DNA of 51,286 nucleotides from an uncultured Legionellales bacterium (GTDB taxonomy: Bacteria; Pseudomonadota; Gammaproteobacteria; UBA1113). Below are positions 10,451-18,638 of this stretch, piece by piece; the first letter of the stretch is position 1; each line of letters opens with the position of its first letter. The stretch lies in NCBI GenBank assembly GCA_945957175.1, contig CAMFJL010000015.1, forward strand, positions 1 to 51,286, given 5' to 3'. The notes beneath the pieces are model-generated. The model searched no databases and was not told the origin of the DNA. It was given only the letters and a program-made list of their open reading frames with translations. The position numbers and the translations under genes are program-made.

Positions 10451-11292
10451 AAAAATCAGCTGAACTTAAACAACCACTTTCTACCAAAAATGCGTTTAAC
10501 CGTGCGCTGACTTTTCACGTTATTTTAGCAGTATTGTTGGTTGTGTCTATTATCAACGCGCCTAAAAGTATGCCACCGCAGGGACTTGATTTAAAACAGG
10601 CGGATAGGATTGTCCAAGCCACTGCAATTAGTAGTCAACAAGTCAATAATGAAGTTAAGCAATTACAAGATCAACAGGCGGCAGCAGACAAGGCGCAGGC
10701 TGATAAATTGGCGGCTATGCAAAAAGCTGCGGCAGCGGCGCTTGCGGCTAAACAACAGCAAGCAGCGGAACTGGCTGCCATGAAAGCGCAACAACAAGCG
10801 CTACAACAGCAAGCCGCACAACAACTGGCAGCTTTGAAGCAGCAACAAGCAGACGCAGCTAAACAATTAGCGGATACGAAAGCCGCGACAGTTAAGGCAC
10901 AGCAACAAGCCAAGCTACAGCAGGCGGCTAAATTAGATTTAGCTAAACAGATGGCCGGAGAAGAAACTCAGCTAGATAAGCAACGCAATCAACAAATTAG
11001 CAATCAGATTAGCCGTTATACAGCGCTTATTTTGCAAGCTATTAGTCAACAATGGTTAATTCCCCCAAATGTTGATCCAAGTAAATATTGTGTCTTGGAA
11101 ATTAAATTGGGCGATGGCGGCGTAGTTCAAGCTGTGAATTTACAAAAATCAAGCGGCGATCCACAACTCGATAGATCAGCTATTGCTGCTGTTTATAAAG
11201 CATCGCCTTTGCCAGTTCCGGCAGATCCTCAAGTATTTGCACAAATGCAGGATATTAACTTGAAAGTGCGCCCAGAGGATGTACAAGCTTAA
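10447..11292 (+). CDS. tolA: Tol-Pal system periplasm-spanning protein TolA
   Basis: TolA links the TolQR motor in the inner membrane to TolB and Pal at the outer membrane. The 281-residue product shows the three-domain plan: an N-terminal membrane anchor (about 22-40, FHVILAVLLVVSIINA), a long Ala/Gln/Lys-rich helical domain II (about 60-180) with stretches such as QQQALQQQAAQQL, and a C-terminal TonB-like domain III with KYCVLEIKLGDGGVVQAV and SSGDPQLDRSAIAAV. It is shorter than the E. coli protein (421 residues), mainly in domain II, a region known to vary. tolB starts 22 nt downstream. Confidence 0.94.
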   Translation: MKKSAELKQPLSTKNAFNRALTFHVILAVLLVVSIINAPKSMPPQGLDLKQADRIVQATAISSQQVNNEVKQLQDQQAAADKAQADKLAAMQKAAAAALAAKQQQAAELAAMKAQQQALQQQAAQQLAALKQQQADAAKQLADTKAATVKAQQQAKLQQAAKLDLAKQMAGEETQLDKQRNQQISNQISRYTALILQAISQQWLIPPNVDPSKYCVLEIKLGDGGVVQAVNLQKSSGDPQLDRSAIAAVYKASPLPVPADPQVFAQMQDINLKVRPEDVQA

Positions 11293-11314
11293 AAGTCATG
11301 AGGGTTAATCGCGC

Positions 11315-12631
11315 ATGAAAAAACAACTATCCATCTTTGCCGTTTTAGGCTTTTTATCGCTTATCATTAGTGTGCCTGCCAAGGCGGCACTCAATTTAGA
11401 ATTAACGAAAGGTGTTGCAGGCGCGATACCGATTGCCGTGGTGCCTTTTGATGGTAGTAGTGCTGCACCTACGAGCGTGAGCGCTGTTGTGCAGAGCGAT
11501 TTAAGTCATAGCGGTGAATTTACTGTTTCAAGTACAGGTAGTTTGCCAGAGCAACCGCATACGGCGAATGCCGTCACGCCGGATCTTTGGCAAAAACAAA
11601 AAGTTAGTGATGTTGTTGTTGGCCAGGTAACGCCCACCAGTGATGGACGCTTTAATGTGACGTTTAGCTTGGTCGATGTATTTAATAAAACCCCGACCAA
11701 TGATGGTGTCATCCTAACACAACAATATACGGTTGATGCTAGCCAGCTTCGTAGTTTGGCTCATCAAATTAGCGATGAAATTTACCAACAGCTGACAGGG
11801 CAACGCGGTATTTTTTCCACGCGCATTGCCTATGTTGCCGTCAGTCGTCCTCCAAACCAGCCGGCACGCTATCAATTAATGGTCGCTGATGCAGATGGTT
11901 ATAATCCGAAGCCTATTTTAATTTCATCACAGCCCATTATGTCGCCGGCATGGTCTCCTGATGGTAAAAAAGTCGCCTATGTTTCATTTGAGACGTATTT
12001 ACCGCAGATTTATGTCTCAGATGTCGATAGTGGTAAACGTCAACTTATCACAAGTTTTGATGGCATTAATGGTGCACCAGAATGGTCGCACGATGGTTCA
12101 CGTATGGCAGTTGCTTTATCTAAAGGTGCTGCTAATCCAAATATTTATATCTTGAACTTAGCGAGCGGTACAACAAAGCAGATCACAAATGATTTAGCCA
12201 TTAATACCGAACCTAACTGGGCGCCAGATGATCAGTCGTTGATTTATACCTCCGACAGAGGCGGTGCGCCTCAGGTTTATCAAGTGAATATTAATGGCGG
12301 TGCAACGCAGCGATTGACATATGATGGCAGCTATAATGCAACACCATCTTATACCCCTGATGGTAAACAAGTTGTTTTCTTACATCGTGATGGTAGCACC
12401 TATAACGTAGCTATTATGGACATTGCCAGTGGGCAAATGACAGAATTAACCCAAGGCGAAATGACACAATCTCCAAGTGTTGCACCCAATGGCAAAATGG
12501 TGGTTTTTGCAGTAGAACAGGGCAACCGTGGCATCTTGGGCATCGCATCAACGGATGGCAAAATTAATTTGCGCTTACCCGATCAGCATGGTAGTGTACA
12601 AGAGCCAGCATGGTCCCCTTTTCTCGGTTAA
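11315..12631 (+). CDS. tolB: Tol-Pal system periplasmic beta-propeller TolB
   Basis: Soluble periplasmic protein that binds TolA through its N-terminus and Pal through its propeller. The 438-residue product has a signal peptide (about 1-24, ending AKA), an N-terminal alpha/beta domain (to about 160) and a C-terminal six-bladed propeller built from repeats such as MSPAWSPDGKKVAYVSF, APEWSHDGSRMAV, EPNWAPDDQSLIYTSDRGG and PAWSPF. Length matches the family. A palindromic repeat separates it from pal, unlike in most species, so pal probably also has its own promoter. Confidence 0.96.
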   Translation: MKKQLSIFAVLGFLSLIISVPAKAALNLELTKGVAGAIPIAVVPFDGSSAAPTSVSAVVQSDLSHSGEFTVSSTGSLPEQPHTANAVTPDLWQKQKVSDVVVGQVTPTSDGRFNVTFSLVDVFNKTPTNDGVILTQQYTVDASQLRSLAHQISDEIYQQLTGQRGIFSTRIAYVAVSRPPNQPARYQLMVADADGYNPKPILISSQPIMSPAWSPDGKKVAYVSFETYLPQIYVSDVDSGKRQLITSFDGINGAPEWSHDGSRMAVALSKGAANPNIYILNLASGTTKQITNDLAINTEPNWAPDDQSLIYTSDRGGAPQVYQVNINGGATQRLTYDGSYNATPSYTPDGKQVVFLHRDGSTYNVAIMDIASGQMTELTQGEMTQSPSVAPNGKMVVFAVEQGNRGILGIASTDGKINLRLPDQHGSVQEPAWSPFLG

Positions 12632-12671
12632 TCGGATATATACCCAAGTAACTTCAAAATACGCGTTTTTT

Positions 12672-12776
12672 GGTTTTACTCATTGAGGTATAAAAAATGC
12701 CCTTCTCCTTTTGTAGGGGGAGGTGACGGAAGACTGGGTGAGGGCTAATCATATCATCGTGTAGCGATGACAAAAC
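12672..12776. repeat. dispersed nested-palindrome repeat, copy B
   Basis: The longest version of the family seen here. It begins GGTTTTACTCA and runs through CCCTTCTCC to GTGTAGCGATGACAAAA, so it shows the outer flank that is also found beside the copy at 51101. The central GGCC palindrome is degenerate. It lies inside the tol operon, between tolB and pal. Confidence 0.75.
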
Positions 12777-12814
12777 ATGTGTTTTGAAGATCGCCAGGTA
12801 TATACTTGTCGTCT

Positions 12815-12843
12815 TTGACTTGTTGAATGGCACAGGGTATCGT
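12815..12843 (+). promoter_or_regulatory. candidate promoter of pal-cpoB
   Basis: TTGACT (12815-12820) and TATCGT (12838-12843) with a 17-nt spacer, 30 nt upstream of the pal start and downstream of the repeat. It would let pal-cpoB be expressed independently of tolQRAB. Confidence 0.35.
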
Positions 12844-12873
12844 TTCAATGAAGACATCTTACGAGGAGCAGAT

Positions 12874-13383
12874 ATGAAGTTTTCAGCAAAAGTAGGTATG
12901 GTGATATTAAGTGGTGCGGTATTAGCGCTTACGGGCTGTTCGTCTACCGGCAAAGCCGGTGTTGATAATACCTATGGTGCACAAGCCTCGGGTCTTGGTA
13001 ACCAAGGTCCTTTTGTGAATAGTGATTACATGGCAAAACTGCTCGGTATTGATAAAAATACGGTCTATTTTGATTTTGATAGCAGTAATGTAAGCCAAAA
13101 ATATATGTATGTTGTGCAAGCCAATGCTAACTATTTAAAAGCGCATCCTAGCGCCAAAATCCGTCTTGAAGGTAATACCGACCCACGCGGTAGCCGTGAG
13201 TACAACATTGGTTTAGGCCAACGTCGTGCGGCAGCTGTGGCTCAACAACTGGAAGCCATGGGTATTCCGGATAGTCAGTTAGTCACTGTCAGTTACGGTC
13301 AAGAACGCCCAGCGGTAGATGGTAATGATGAATCCGCTTTTGCCTTAGATCGACGCGTCGATATCGTTTATATCAGTAAGTAA
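12874..13383 (+). CDS. pal: peptidoglycan-associated lipoprotein Pal
   Basis: Outer-membrane lipoprotein whose OmpA-like domain grips peptidoglycan and cycles on and off TolB. The 169-residue form begins with a lipoprotein signal peptide ending in the lipobox LTGC|SS (Cys21). The C-terminal OmpA domain contains VYFDFDSSNV, LEGNTDPRGSREYNIGLGQRRA and the final DRRVDIVY. The ATG at 12874 was chosen because it has the strong ribosome site GAGGAG and gives a proper signal peptide; a start at 12784 would bury the signal sequence. The stop overlaps the cpoB ATG (TAATG). Confidence 0.96.
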   Translation: MKFSAKVGMVILSGAVLALTGCSSTGKAGVDNTYGAQASGLGNQGPFVNSDYMAKLLGIDKNTVYFDFDSSNVSQKYMYVVQANANYLKAHPSAKIRLEGNTDPRGSREYNIGLGQRRAAAVAQQLEAMGIPDSQLVTVSYGQERPAVDGNDESAFALDRRVDIVYISK

Positions 13384-14309
13384 TGCTTATGACATCGCAA
13401 GGTTTAACACGTCGTCTATTGACGATAGCCACGATGGCAGGGTTTATGATAACACCGGCGTTTGCTTATGAGGCGCCGGTTGTTTCAGGCAACGCGGTTG
13501 CGCCGAGCTCAGAGCAACCGCTTATTCCCGTCAACAGCGACAACAGCGATATTGCTGTGCAACAGCAAGTCACCGCACAAGAGGCTGAGGCGCCTGCGCC
13601 CGATAATAGCGGCAATTTGCCTAATCAAGTGCAATTATTGCAGCAGCAAGTTCAAAACCTGCAGGGTCAGCTTGAAATGCAATCGCATCAAATTGCACAA
13701 ATGCAATCGCTGCAAATGTCGCAATACCAAGACTTGGATAGGCGCATTAATTTACTCGCGCAAGGCAAACGCAGTGAAGCAACGCAAGCCTTAGTCACGG
13801 CAAGTACTGCAACAGCATCAGCGATGCCTGCAGCACCTGCCGCCATTGATGCAAATCCTGAAGCGCCATTACCCAAAGCACCGGCGGTAGCAGCTGCAAG
13901 CACAGTAGCACCACCACCACCGGTCGCGCCTGTTGTGAATAGCGAACAAGCCATGTATCAACAAGCGTACAACCAACTAGGTAAACAGCAATATACAGCG
14001 GCTAAAACGGGATTTCAGGCGTACCTTAAGCAATATCCCAACGGTACCTATGCGGCGGACTCACATTATTGGCTGGGTGAATTGGCGTTGGTGATGGGTG
14101 ATAATGCGAATGCAACCAAAGAATTTACAACGGTGACTCAGCAATTTGCGAGTTCGCCACGTGTACCCGCATCATGGATGCGTTTAGGCGGGATTTATAC
14201 AGCAGCTGGCAACACGGCCCAAGCTAAAGAAGCCTATAATGCTGTTATTCGCCGTTTTCCAAATAGCAGCGAAGCTGTACAGGCGAAACAGCAGCTGAGT
14301 CAATTGTAG
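13383..14309 (+). CDS. cpoB: cell division coordinator CpoB (YbgF)
   Basis: Periplasmic protein that coordinates Tol-driven outer-membrane constriction with PBP1B-dependent wall synthesis. The 308-residue product has a signal peptide (about 1-29, ending AFA), a Gln-rich coiled coil (about 78-120, with LLQQQVQNLQGQ), an Ala/Pro-rich linker (about 135-185, including PPPPVAPVV) and a C-terminal three-repeat TPR domain starting YQQAYNQLGKQQYTAAKTGF. The linker is longer than in E. coli (263 residues). Translation probably couples to pal through the overlapping stop and start; this is the last gene of the tol cluster. Confidence 0.94.
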   Translation: MLMTSQGLTRRLLTIATMAGFMITPAFAYEAPVVSGNAVAPSSEQPLIPVNSDNSDIAVQQQVTAQEAEAPAPDNSGNLPNQVQLLQQQVQNLQGQLEMQSHQIAQMQSLQMSQYQDLDRRINLLAQGKRSEATQALVTASTATASAMPAAPAAIDANPEAPLPKAPAVAAASTVAPPPPVAPVVNSEQAMYQQAYNQLGKQQYTAAKTGFQAYLKQYPNGTYAADSHYWLGELALVMGDNANATKEFTTVTQQFASSPRVPASWMRLGGIYTAAGNTAQAKEAYNAVIRRFPNSSEAVQAKQQLSQL

Positions 14310-14339
14310 AGGTAACAGGAAAAAGCCTTTTATGCTGAT

Positions 14340-14422
14340 AAAATGCCCTTCTCCCCTTGCGGGAGAAGGTGGCCGAAGGCCGGATGAGGGGTAATCATAT
14401 CATCACGCAGCGATGACAAAAT
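14340..14422. repeat. dispersed nested-palindrome repeat, copy C
   Basis: A near-complete copy (CCCTTCTCCCCTTGCGGGAG, GGCCGAAGGCCGGATGAGGGG, CACGCAGCGATGACAAAA) in the converging interval between cpoB and the POT transporter gene. No classical terminator is seen there, so the hairpins of this element may serve as the transcript 3' ends. Confidence 0.85.
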
Positions 14423-14428
14423 GTACCG

Positions 14429-15904
14429 TTATTTTTTTACTTCTTCCATCATCCTGCGAAGCCAGGGTACAAAAAACAACGCTAAAATGCCGACACCAAT
14501 GCTAACCCAACCATAAAGCCCAAAGGCGTGGCCATAAATACTGGCAGAGTCCATGGCGGACATGTCAGTATCGGGTACGCTGGCCATATTAGCAGCTACG
14601 CCAGCGAGGGCATTAGAGGCCGCACTAGCAAGATACCACGTGCCAATCATCATCCCGCCTAAGTTTTTTGGCGCCATGCCTGTCATCATGGATAAACCGA
14701 TTGGAGACAATGCCAGTTCGCCTGCGCTTTGTAAAAAGTAGCTGGCCGCAACCCAAGCGCTCGATACCATGCCGGTAGAGGTTGTATCGGCGGCAATATT
14801 GAGCACCAAAAAGCCCAAACCCATTAACAAAATACCGGCAACAAATTTAATGGCTGTTGGTAAAATCCATTCACGTCGTCCTACGGCGCCCCAAAAAAGA
14901 TTCATGAAAGGTGTAAGAATTACAATAAAAATGGGATTCAGTGATTGGAACCAAACGGTTGGGACGGTATAACCAAAAATCACGCGATTGACGTTACGCT
15001 CAGTAAATAAGTTGACACTCATCGGTGCTTGCTGGTAGAGCACCCAGAAAGCGATCGAAAAGAGGACCAAAACCAGACAGCCTAACATACGATTTCTATC
15101 ACTATGTGCCTGCTTGAATGCCGTAATGATATACGCAATGACGATGATAGTACCGAGCAATACCACTGCAATATTGGATGCGCCCATATGGCTTAATAGC
15201 CACGTACCGATATACAGTAGCAATAGCATGCCAAGCGCCATGGTGAGCTGATTGGGGATCCCTAGGATAATTTTTCGCTCACCCAAACTGTGTTGGGGTT
15301 TAAGCCCCTTGTTGCCTAGCGTATGACGATAAGCAATGAAAATAATAAGACCGATAAGCATGCCAAGGCTTGCACTTAAGAAGCCAACACGCCAGCCATA
15401 TATTTGTGCAAGCAGGCCAGAAATCACGGGGCCTAGCATGGCGCCAATATTAATACCCATGTAGTAAATGGTAAATCCGCCATCACGTCTTGGATCTCGT
15501 GACCCGTGATAGAGTGAGCCCAAGAGTCCTTCGACACAAGGTTTAAAAAAGCCATTGCCAAAGAGTAGTAAGCTTAAGGCAACATAAAACACGTGTTGAT
15601 TAGGTATTGCTAAAAGTGCATAGCCTAGTGTTAACAGGGCGCCACCCATGATGAGGACGCGACGAAATCCCAGTAGCTTATCGGCTAAAAAGCCACCGAT
15701 GGAAGGCGTTATCCATATAAGTGCTGAATAGGCTGCAAATAAGCCATAGGCTTTTTTATCGGAAAACAGCAAGGCTTGTGTTAAATAGAGTACAAACAGG
15801 CCATTGAGTGTGTAGTAAGCGTAACGTTCCCATAGTTCAACAGCAAACAAAAAATAAAGCCCTTTGGGCTGATGAATTTCATGGGTTAGTTCGGCGGTGT
15901 TCAT
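14429..15904 (-). CDS. POT/PTR-family proton-dependent oligopeptide transporter
   Basis: Inner-membrane transporter of the proton-coupled di/tripeptide family (DtpA-like, major facilitator superfamily). The 491-residue protein has about 12-14 hydrophobic segments. It carries the ExxERF-type motif in helix 1 (ELWERYAYYTLNGLF), the PTR2 signature region FTIYYMGINIGAMLGPVISG, and GWRVGF. POT transporters feed amino-acid-dependent intracellular bacteria such as Legionella and Coxiella, but the substrate here cannot be read from sequence. The gene stands alone and is bracketed by copies C and D of the dispersed repeat in opposite orientations. Confidence 0.9.
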   Translation of the reverse strand: MNTAELTHEIHQPKGLYFLFAVELWERYAYYTLNGLFVLYLTQALLFSDKKAYGLFAAYSALIWITPSIGGFLADKLLGFRRVLIMGGALLTLGYALLAIPNQHVFYVALSLLLFGNGFFKPCVEGLLGSLYHGSRDPRRDGGFTIYYMGINIGAMLGPVISGLLAQIYGWRVGFLSASLGMLIGLIIFIAYRHTLGNKGLKPQHSLGERKIILGIPNQLTMALGMLLLLYIGTWLLSHMGASNIAVVLLGTIIVIAYIITAFKQAHSDRNRMLGCLVLVLFSIAFWVLYQQAPMSVNLFTERNVNRVIFGYTVPTVWFQSLNPIFIVILTPFMNLFWGAVGRREWILPTAIKFVAGILLMGLGFLVLNIAADTTSTGMVSSAWVAASYFLQSAGELALSPIGLSMMTGMAPKNLGGMMIGTWYLASAASNALAGVAANMASVPDTDMSAMDSASIYGHAFGLYGWVSIGVGILALFFVPWLRRMMEEVKK

Positions 15905-16052
15905 AGGTCAAGGCTTCTGTATGAATAGATAGGAACCTTGGATTGTAAAAAAATTTGCTAGCGGGGTCAAGTCTGTTCAGACGATGCTTAGATGAAAATA
16001 CACCGCTTATCGCTACGAGCCGACCTGATCACATCGGTAATAGAAGTGACCA

Positions 16053-16151
16053 AGTCGGACTTTCGGCCATCCTCTCCCGCAAGGGGAGAAGGACATTTTT
16101 TGTGCTTCGGCAAGGAAGTCGCGACACCATCGCATAGCGATGATAAAATAT
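16053..16151. repeat. dispersed nested-palindrome repeat, copy D (rearranged)
   Basis: The segment includes TCGGACTTTCGGCCATCC, CTCTCCCGCAAGGGGAGAAGG and, 40 nt further on, CCATCGCATAGCGATGATAAAA. The outer palindrome is on the other side compared with the standard unit, and a further TTATCGCTA piece lies near 16008, so two copies may have merged. It ends 9 nt from the icmX stop. The rest of 15905-16052 holds only the upstream region of the POT gene. Confidence 0.7.
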
Positions 16152-16159
16152 GCATGAGG

Positions 16160-17098
16160 TTATTGTTGCAGTGTTGCCGCAACGGCCTCATTACGTGCAC
16201 TCAGCAGGAGTGGTTTGTTTGTGCCTTCTTCGTAGCTCAGTAGCAAGGTTGCCAAGGTTGCGTTGAGTTGCTCCAGTTGCATACGAATTTCAAATTGCTC
16301 GTGGAGTGATTCTGCAGCAATTAGCACACTTTCGCGCTGAAGATCAGCAGGTGTCGTCGTGCTTTTAGTAAGGAAATCACTGAAACTGCTGTTCATACGT
16401 TGTGATGCAATGTTTGCATCATAGGCCAGCAAGCTTGCGGGTTGACCGTTAAGGTTGTAGCCTGAGATAGGGGTGCGTTCGTAGACAAGCTGATTAAGTG
16501 CACCCATTGCCACAGATTCCCTCGCAGTAAAGCTGGACATACCTGCCAAAAAGCTGGTAGCAGAAGGATTTCTTGATAAGTTACTATAGGCACTTGCGGG
16601 TAAGGCCTGGATAGGACTACCAGCGCCTGCCATGGTGTTAATGAAATCTTTAGTATTTTGCGATGATGTATTGAGCACATATGTATTTAAGTAATTGCTC
16701 GCATTAAAAAAAGGCGCTTGTGTTTTAGCCGCTTTTTCGGAGTCTGGCATGAGGCCTGCATAGTATTTTGAAGCAACTGTTGCTGATGGTACGTATAATA
16801 CAGAGGATGAGAGCAGTCCATCAACTGCAGCATTGCTTTTTTGGCGTACATCCGGCGAAGCTAGGGCACTGGTTTGGTTATTTTTCATTTGTGTTTTAAG
16901 ACTGTTGCTATAATCTGAGCTTGCATCAGTGATTTTAGCAGCATATTTAACAAACTCATTTTTAAAACTATTAATAGCATTGATGATATTGGCATCATTA
17001 AAATCAGCAGCAAAGCTATTACTCGCGGTCATAGCTACAGCAATGACAACTAAGCTTACATAACCGCCTATACTTGCTTTGATTAATTTGTTTTTCAT
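16160..17098 (-). CDS. icmX: Dot/Icm type IVB secretion protein IcmX
   Basis: Periplasmic/secreted component of the Dot/Icm apparatus needed for pore formation and effector delivery in Legionella. The 312-residue product starts with a signal peptide (about 1-30, ending NSFA) followed by an Ala/Ser/Asn-rich region with no membrane segment. Assignment rests partly on position, downstream of icmW and divergent from icmV-dotA, and partly on the C-terminal region (FTARESVAMGALNQLVYERTP...). Legionella IcmX is about 466 residues, so this form is short at its N-terminus. The ATG at 17098 gives a good signal peptide and has GGAG 11 nt upstream. Confidence 0.8.
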   Translation of the reverse strand: MKNKLIKASIGGYVSLVVIAVAMTASNSFAADFNDANIINAINSFKNEFVKYAAKITDASSDYSNSLKTQMKNNQTSALASPDVRQKSNAAVDGLLSSSVLYVPSATVASKYYAGLMPDSEKAAKTQAPFFNASNYLNTYVLNTSSQNTKDFINTMAGAGSPIQALPASAYSNLSRNPSATSFLAGMSSFTARESVAMGALNQLVYERTPISGYNLNGQPASLLAYDANIASQRMNSSFSDFLTKSTTTPADLQRESVLIAAESLHEQFEIRMQLEQLNATLATLLLSYEEGTNKPLLLSARNEAVAATLQQ

Positions 17099-17126
17099 AA
17101 AATACATTGCTCCAACTGGTGAATTG

Positions 17127-17546
17127 TTAAAAACCGTAATCCCATTGTGTCGCAGAGCTATTAACAGATTGCTCTTCGCCACTACCGATAAAACCCGTAG
17201 GTGTTTGATTCATTGAGTCAGTGTCAGCTTGGTTTTCCAATGTCACTTCGCTGCTTGCAGCTGCTTTAGTGCTATCGGTGATATCGGGTTTCGCAGGCGC
17301 TGGCGGCTTTACAACTGGCTTGGCTGTAGGCGGCAAGTTTGCGCCATTGCCATTTGCCTGCATAGTTTGGGCGGCTTCTGTTGCCGCAATATTGGCATCA
17401 ATATTTTGCGCGCCGGTTGCTACCCCAGATGTAATGGCCTGTTCAGTGCTGGGCGATAGGCTTAGCGACACTGTATCAGCAAGCGCAAGCAGCGGTATAA
17501 AACTGAGTAACACAAACATACTTTTGAGATAAGCGTATTTAAACAT
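17127..17546 (-). CDS. small exported protein encoded between icmW and icmX
   Basis: No family recognised. The 139-residue product has a clear signal peptide (about 1-23, FVLLSFIPLLALA), then an Ala/Thr/Pro-rich low-complexity body with PPTAKPVVKPPAPAKP and no cysteines in the mature part. Its start overlaps the icmW stop by 8 nt and icmX begins 28 nt downstream, so it is clearly co-transcribed with Dot/Icm genes. From memory, Coxiella also has an extra gene between icmW and icmX while Legionella does not. It may supply the N-terminal part missing from the short IcmX, or be a separate periplasmic accessory factor. Confidence 0.75.
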   Translation of the reverse strand: MFKYAYLKSMFVLLSFIPLLALADTVSLSLSPSTEQAITSGVATGAQNIDANIAATEAAQTMQANGNGANLPPTAKPVVKPPAPAKPDITDSTKAAASSEVTLENQADTDSMNQTPTGFIGSGEEQSVNSSATQWDYGF

Positions 17547-17988
17547 CTTCCCCCTCCAATGCGCGAATGACTAAGCTCACGCGATCGGGTGAAAAGACGC
17601 GAGAAATTAAGCGTAAGCGTTCAAACACGACGTTACGGCGTAGAAAGAAGCCTGATAAATCAGCCGGTGTTTGAGTGTTTTCCTCTGAATAAACGAGTAC
17701 TTTAGAAGCAGCACCTGGATATGCAGTATCTAAGGCCTGTAGCATGCGCAGCGTGCGGCTCATTTTAATATTGGCTCCAAGACTTACAAAGGCTTCTTGT
17801 TGACCAATATCATAGGCACCTGCAGTGGCCAGTGTTTCGGATAGTGTGCCAATAGCGGCTTCAAGATCGCTGTTTCCATCATAGGTGAATGCCTCAACAG
17901 ATTCCATAAAGGCGAGCACGCGAAAAATAGAGGGATCAGGGTACTGAAACCAAAAGGCATGTGAAGCTTCAAGGCTTAAATCAGTCAT
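17539..17988 (-). CDS. icmW: Dot/Icm type IVB chaperone/adaptor IcmW
   Basis: Small acidic cytoplasmic adaptor that forms IcmSW and presents effectors to the DotL coupling complex. The 149-residue sequence follows Legionella IcmW closely: MTDLSLEASHAFWFQYPDPS, RVLAFMESVEAFTYDGN, LQALDTAYPGAASKVLVYSEE, GFFLRRNVVFERLRLISRVF and the terminal LVIRALEGED. Length is the same as in Legionella (151). It is the first gene of a three-gene leftward unit and is read from a good promoter at 18028-18056. Confidence 0.95.
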   Translation of the reverse strand: MTDLSLEASHAFWFQYPDPSIFRVLAFMESVEAFTYDGNSDLEAAIGTLSETLATAGAYDIGQQEAFVSLGANIKMSRTLRMLQALDTAYPGAASKVLVYSEENTQTPADLSGFFLRRNVVFERLRLISRVFSPDRVSLVIRALEGEDV

Positions 17989-18027
17989 AGCTCAATAATT
18001 ACCTCATGACGATGGATCCGAGCTTAC

Positions 18028-18056
18028 AATATAGCGATAAATAGCAAGTAAATCAA
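18028..18056 (-). promoter_or_regulatory. icmW promoter with overlapping CpxR-like box
   Basis: On the minus strand TTGATT (18056-18051) and TATATT (18033-18028) are spaced by exactly 17 nt, about 40 nt before the icmW start. On the plus strand ATAAA (18037-18041), six bases, then GTAAA (18048-18052) resemble the tandem GTAAA CpxR site. CpxR is known to control icmV-dotA and icmW-icmX in Legionella. Binding here is inferred. Confidence 0.5.
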
Positions 18057-18085
18057 ACAGGATAAGCATCTCTTAAGCTTGTTTG

Positions 18086-18094
18086 TGTTACACT
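18086..18094 (+). promoter_or_regulatory. candidate extended -10 promoter of icmV-dotA
   Basis: TGTTACACT (TGn plus TACACT) forms an extended -10 element with no good -35 partner. It lies 82 nt upstream of the chosen icmV start, within the icmW/icmV divergent interval. Confidence 0.4.
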
Positions 18095-18176
18095 GCAGGC
18101 ATGTAGATTGAAATACTTGGGTATATACTGATATCCTAAATGGATGCAGCGTTTTAGATTTTATGAGGATGATGAC

Positions 18177-18638
18177 GTGGGTGTGATGCGAAGCATAGGT
18201 GGTGGCGTCAAATGGACGTTAAAGCCTTTCTTTGAAGTTTCAAAGTGGTTTGCAGCCGAAGAAGTGGCGCATCAAGCTAAGCGGATTCGCGATCAAGCCG
18301 TCGATGTTGGCGGCCTCAAAAAGAGTGAGCGTTCGGAAACATTTGCAGAAGCGATGGCTCGCCTTGATCTGACAGAAGCTGACATTCTTATCAAGCAAAG
18401 GGCGTTTTTGCGCCTGACCTTAGTTTTTTTAGCCATGAGTGCGGTCGCGTTGATTTATGCCATCTATCTATTTTGGGAAGGCGGTGTTTGGAGCGGTGCA
18501 ATTGCTTTTGTCTTAGGTCTTGTTGGCTTAGGTTACGCCTTTCGGTATCATTTTTGGTTTTTTCAAGTGAAGCAACGACGTTTAGGTTGTACGGTGCGTG
18601 AATGGCTACAAGGTCAAGCAGGAGAGAGCGATTCATGA
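18177..18638 (+). CDS. icmV: Dot/Icm type IVB secretion protein IcmV
   Basis: Inner-membrane Dot/Icm component encoded directly upstream of dotA. The product has a basic, amphipathic N-terminal half (WTLKPFFEVSKWFAAEE) and two hydrophobic segments near the middle (ALIYAIYLFW and AIAFVLGLVGLGYAF), followed by a basic tail. The GTG at 18177 is preferred: the ribosome site GAGGA (18165-18169) is 7 nt upstream and the 153-residue product then matches the Legionella length (151). An ATG at 18144 is in frame but has no ribosome site. The stop overlaps the dotA ATG (ATGA). Confidence 0.88.
   Translation: MGVMRSIGGGVKWTLKPFFEVSKWFAAEEVAHQAKRIRDQAVDVGGLKKSERSETFAEAMARLDLTEADILIKQRAFLRLTLVFLAMSAVALIYAIYLFWEGGVWSGAIAFVLGLVGLGYAFRYHFWFFQVKQRRLGCTVREWLQGQAGESDS

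Noticed and set aside
17127-17182. Frameshift joining the small exported gene and icmX into one long IcmX
   Set aside because: Each has its own signal peptide and start, and 28 nt separate them, which fits two genes better than a broken one; a split origin remains possible.
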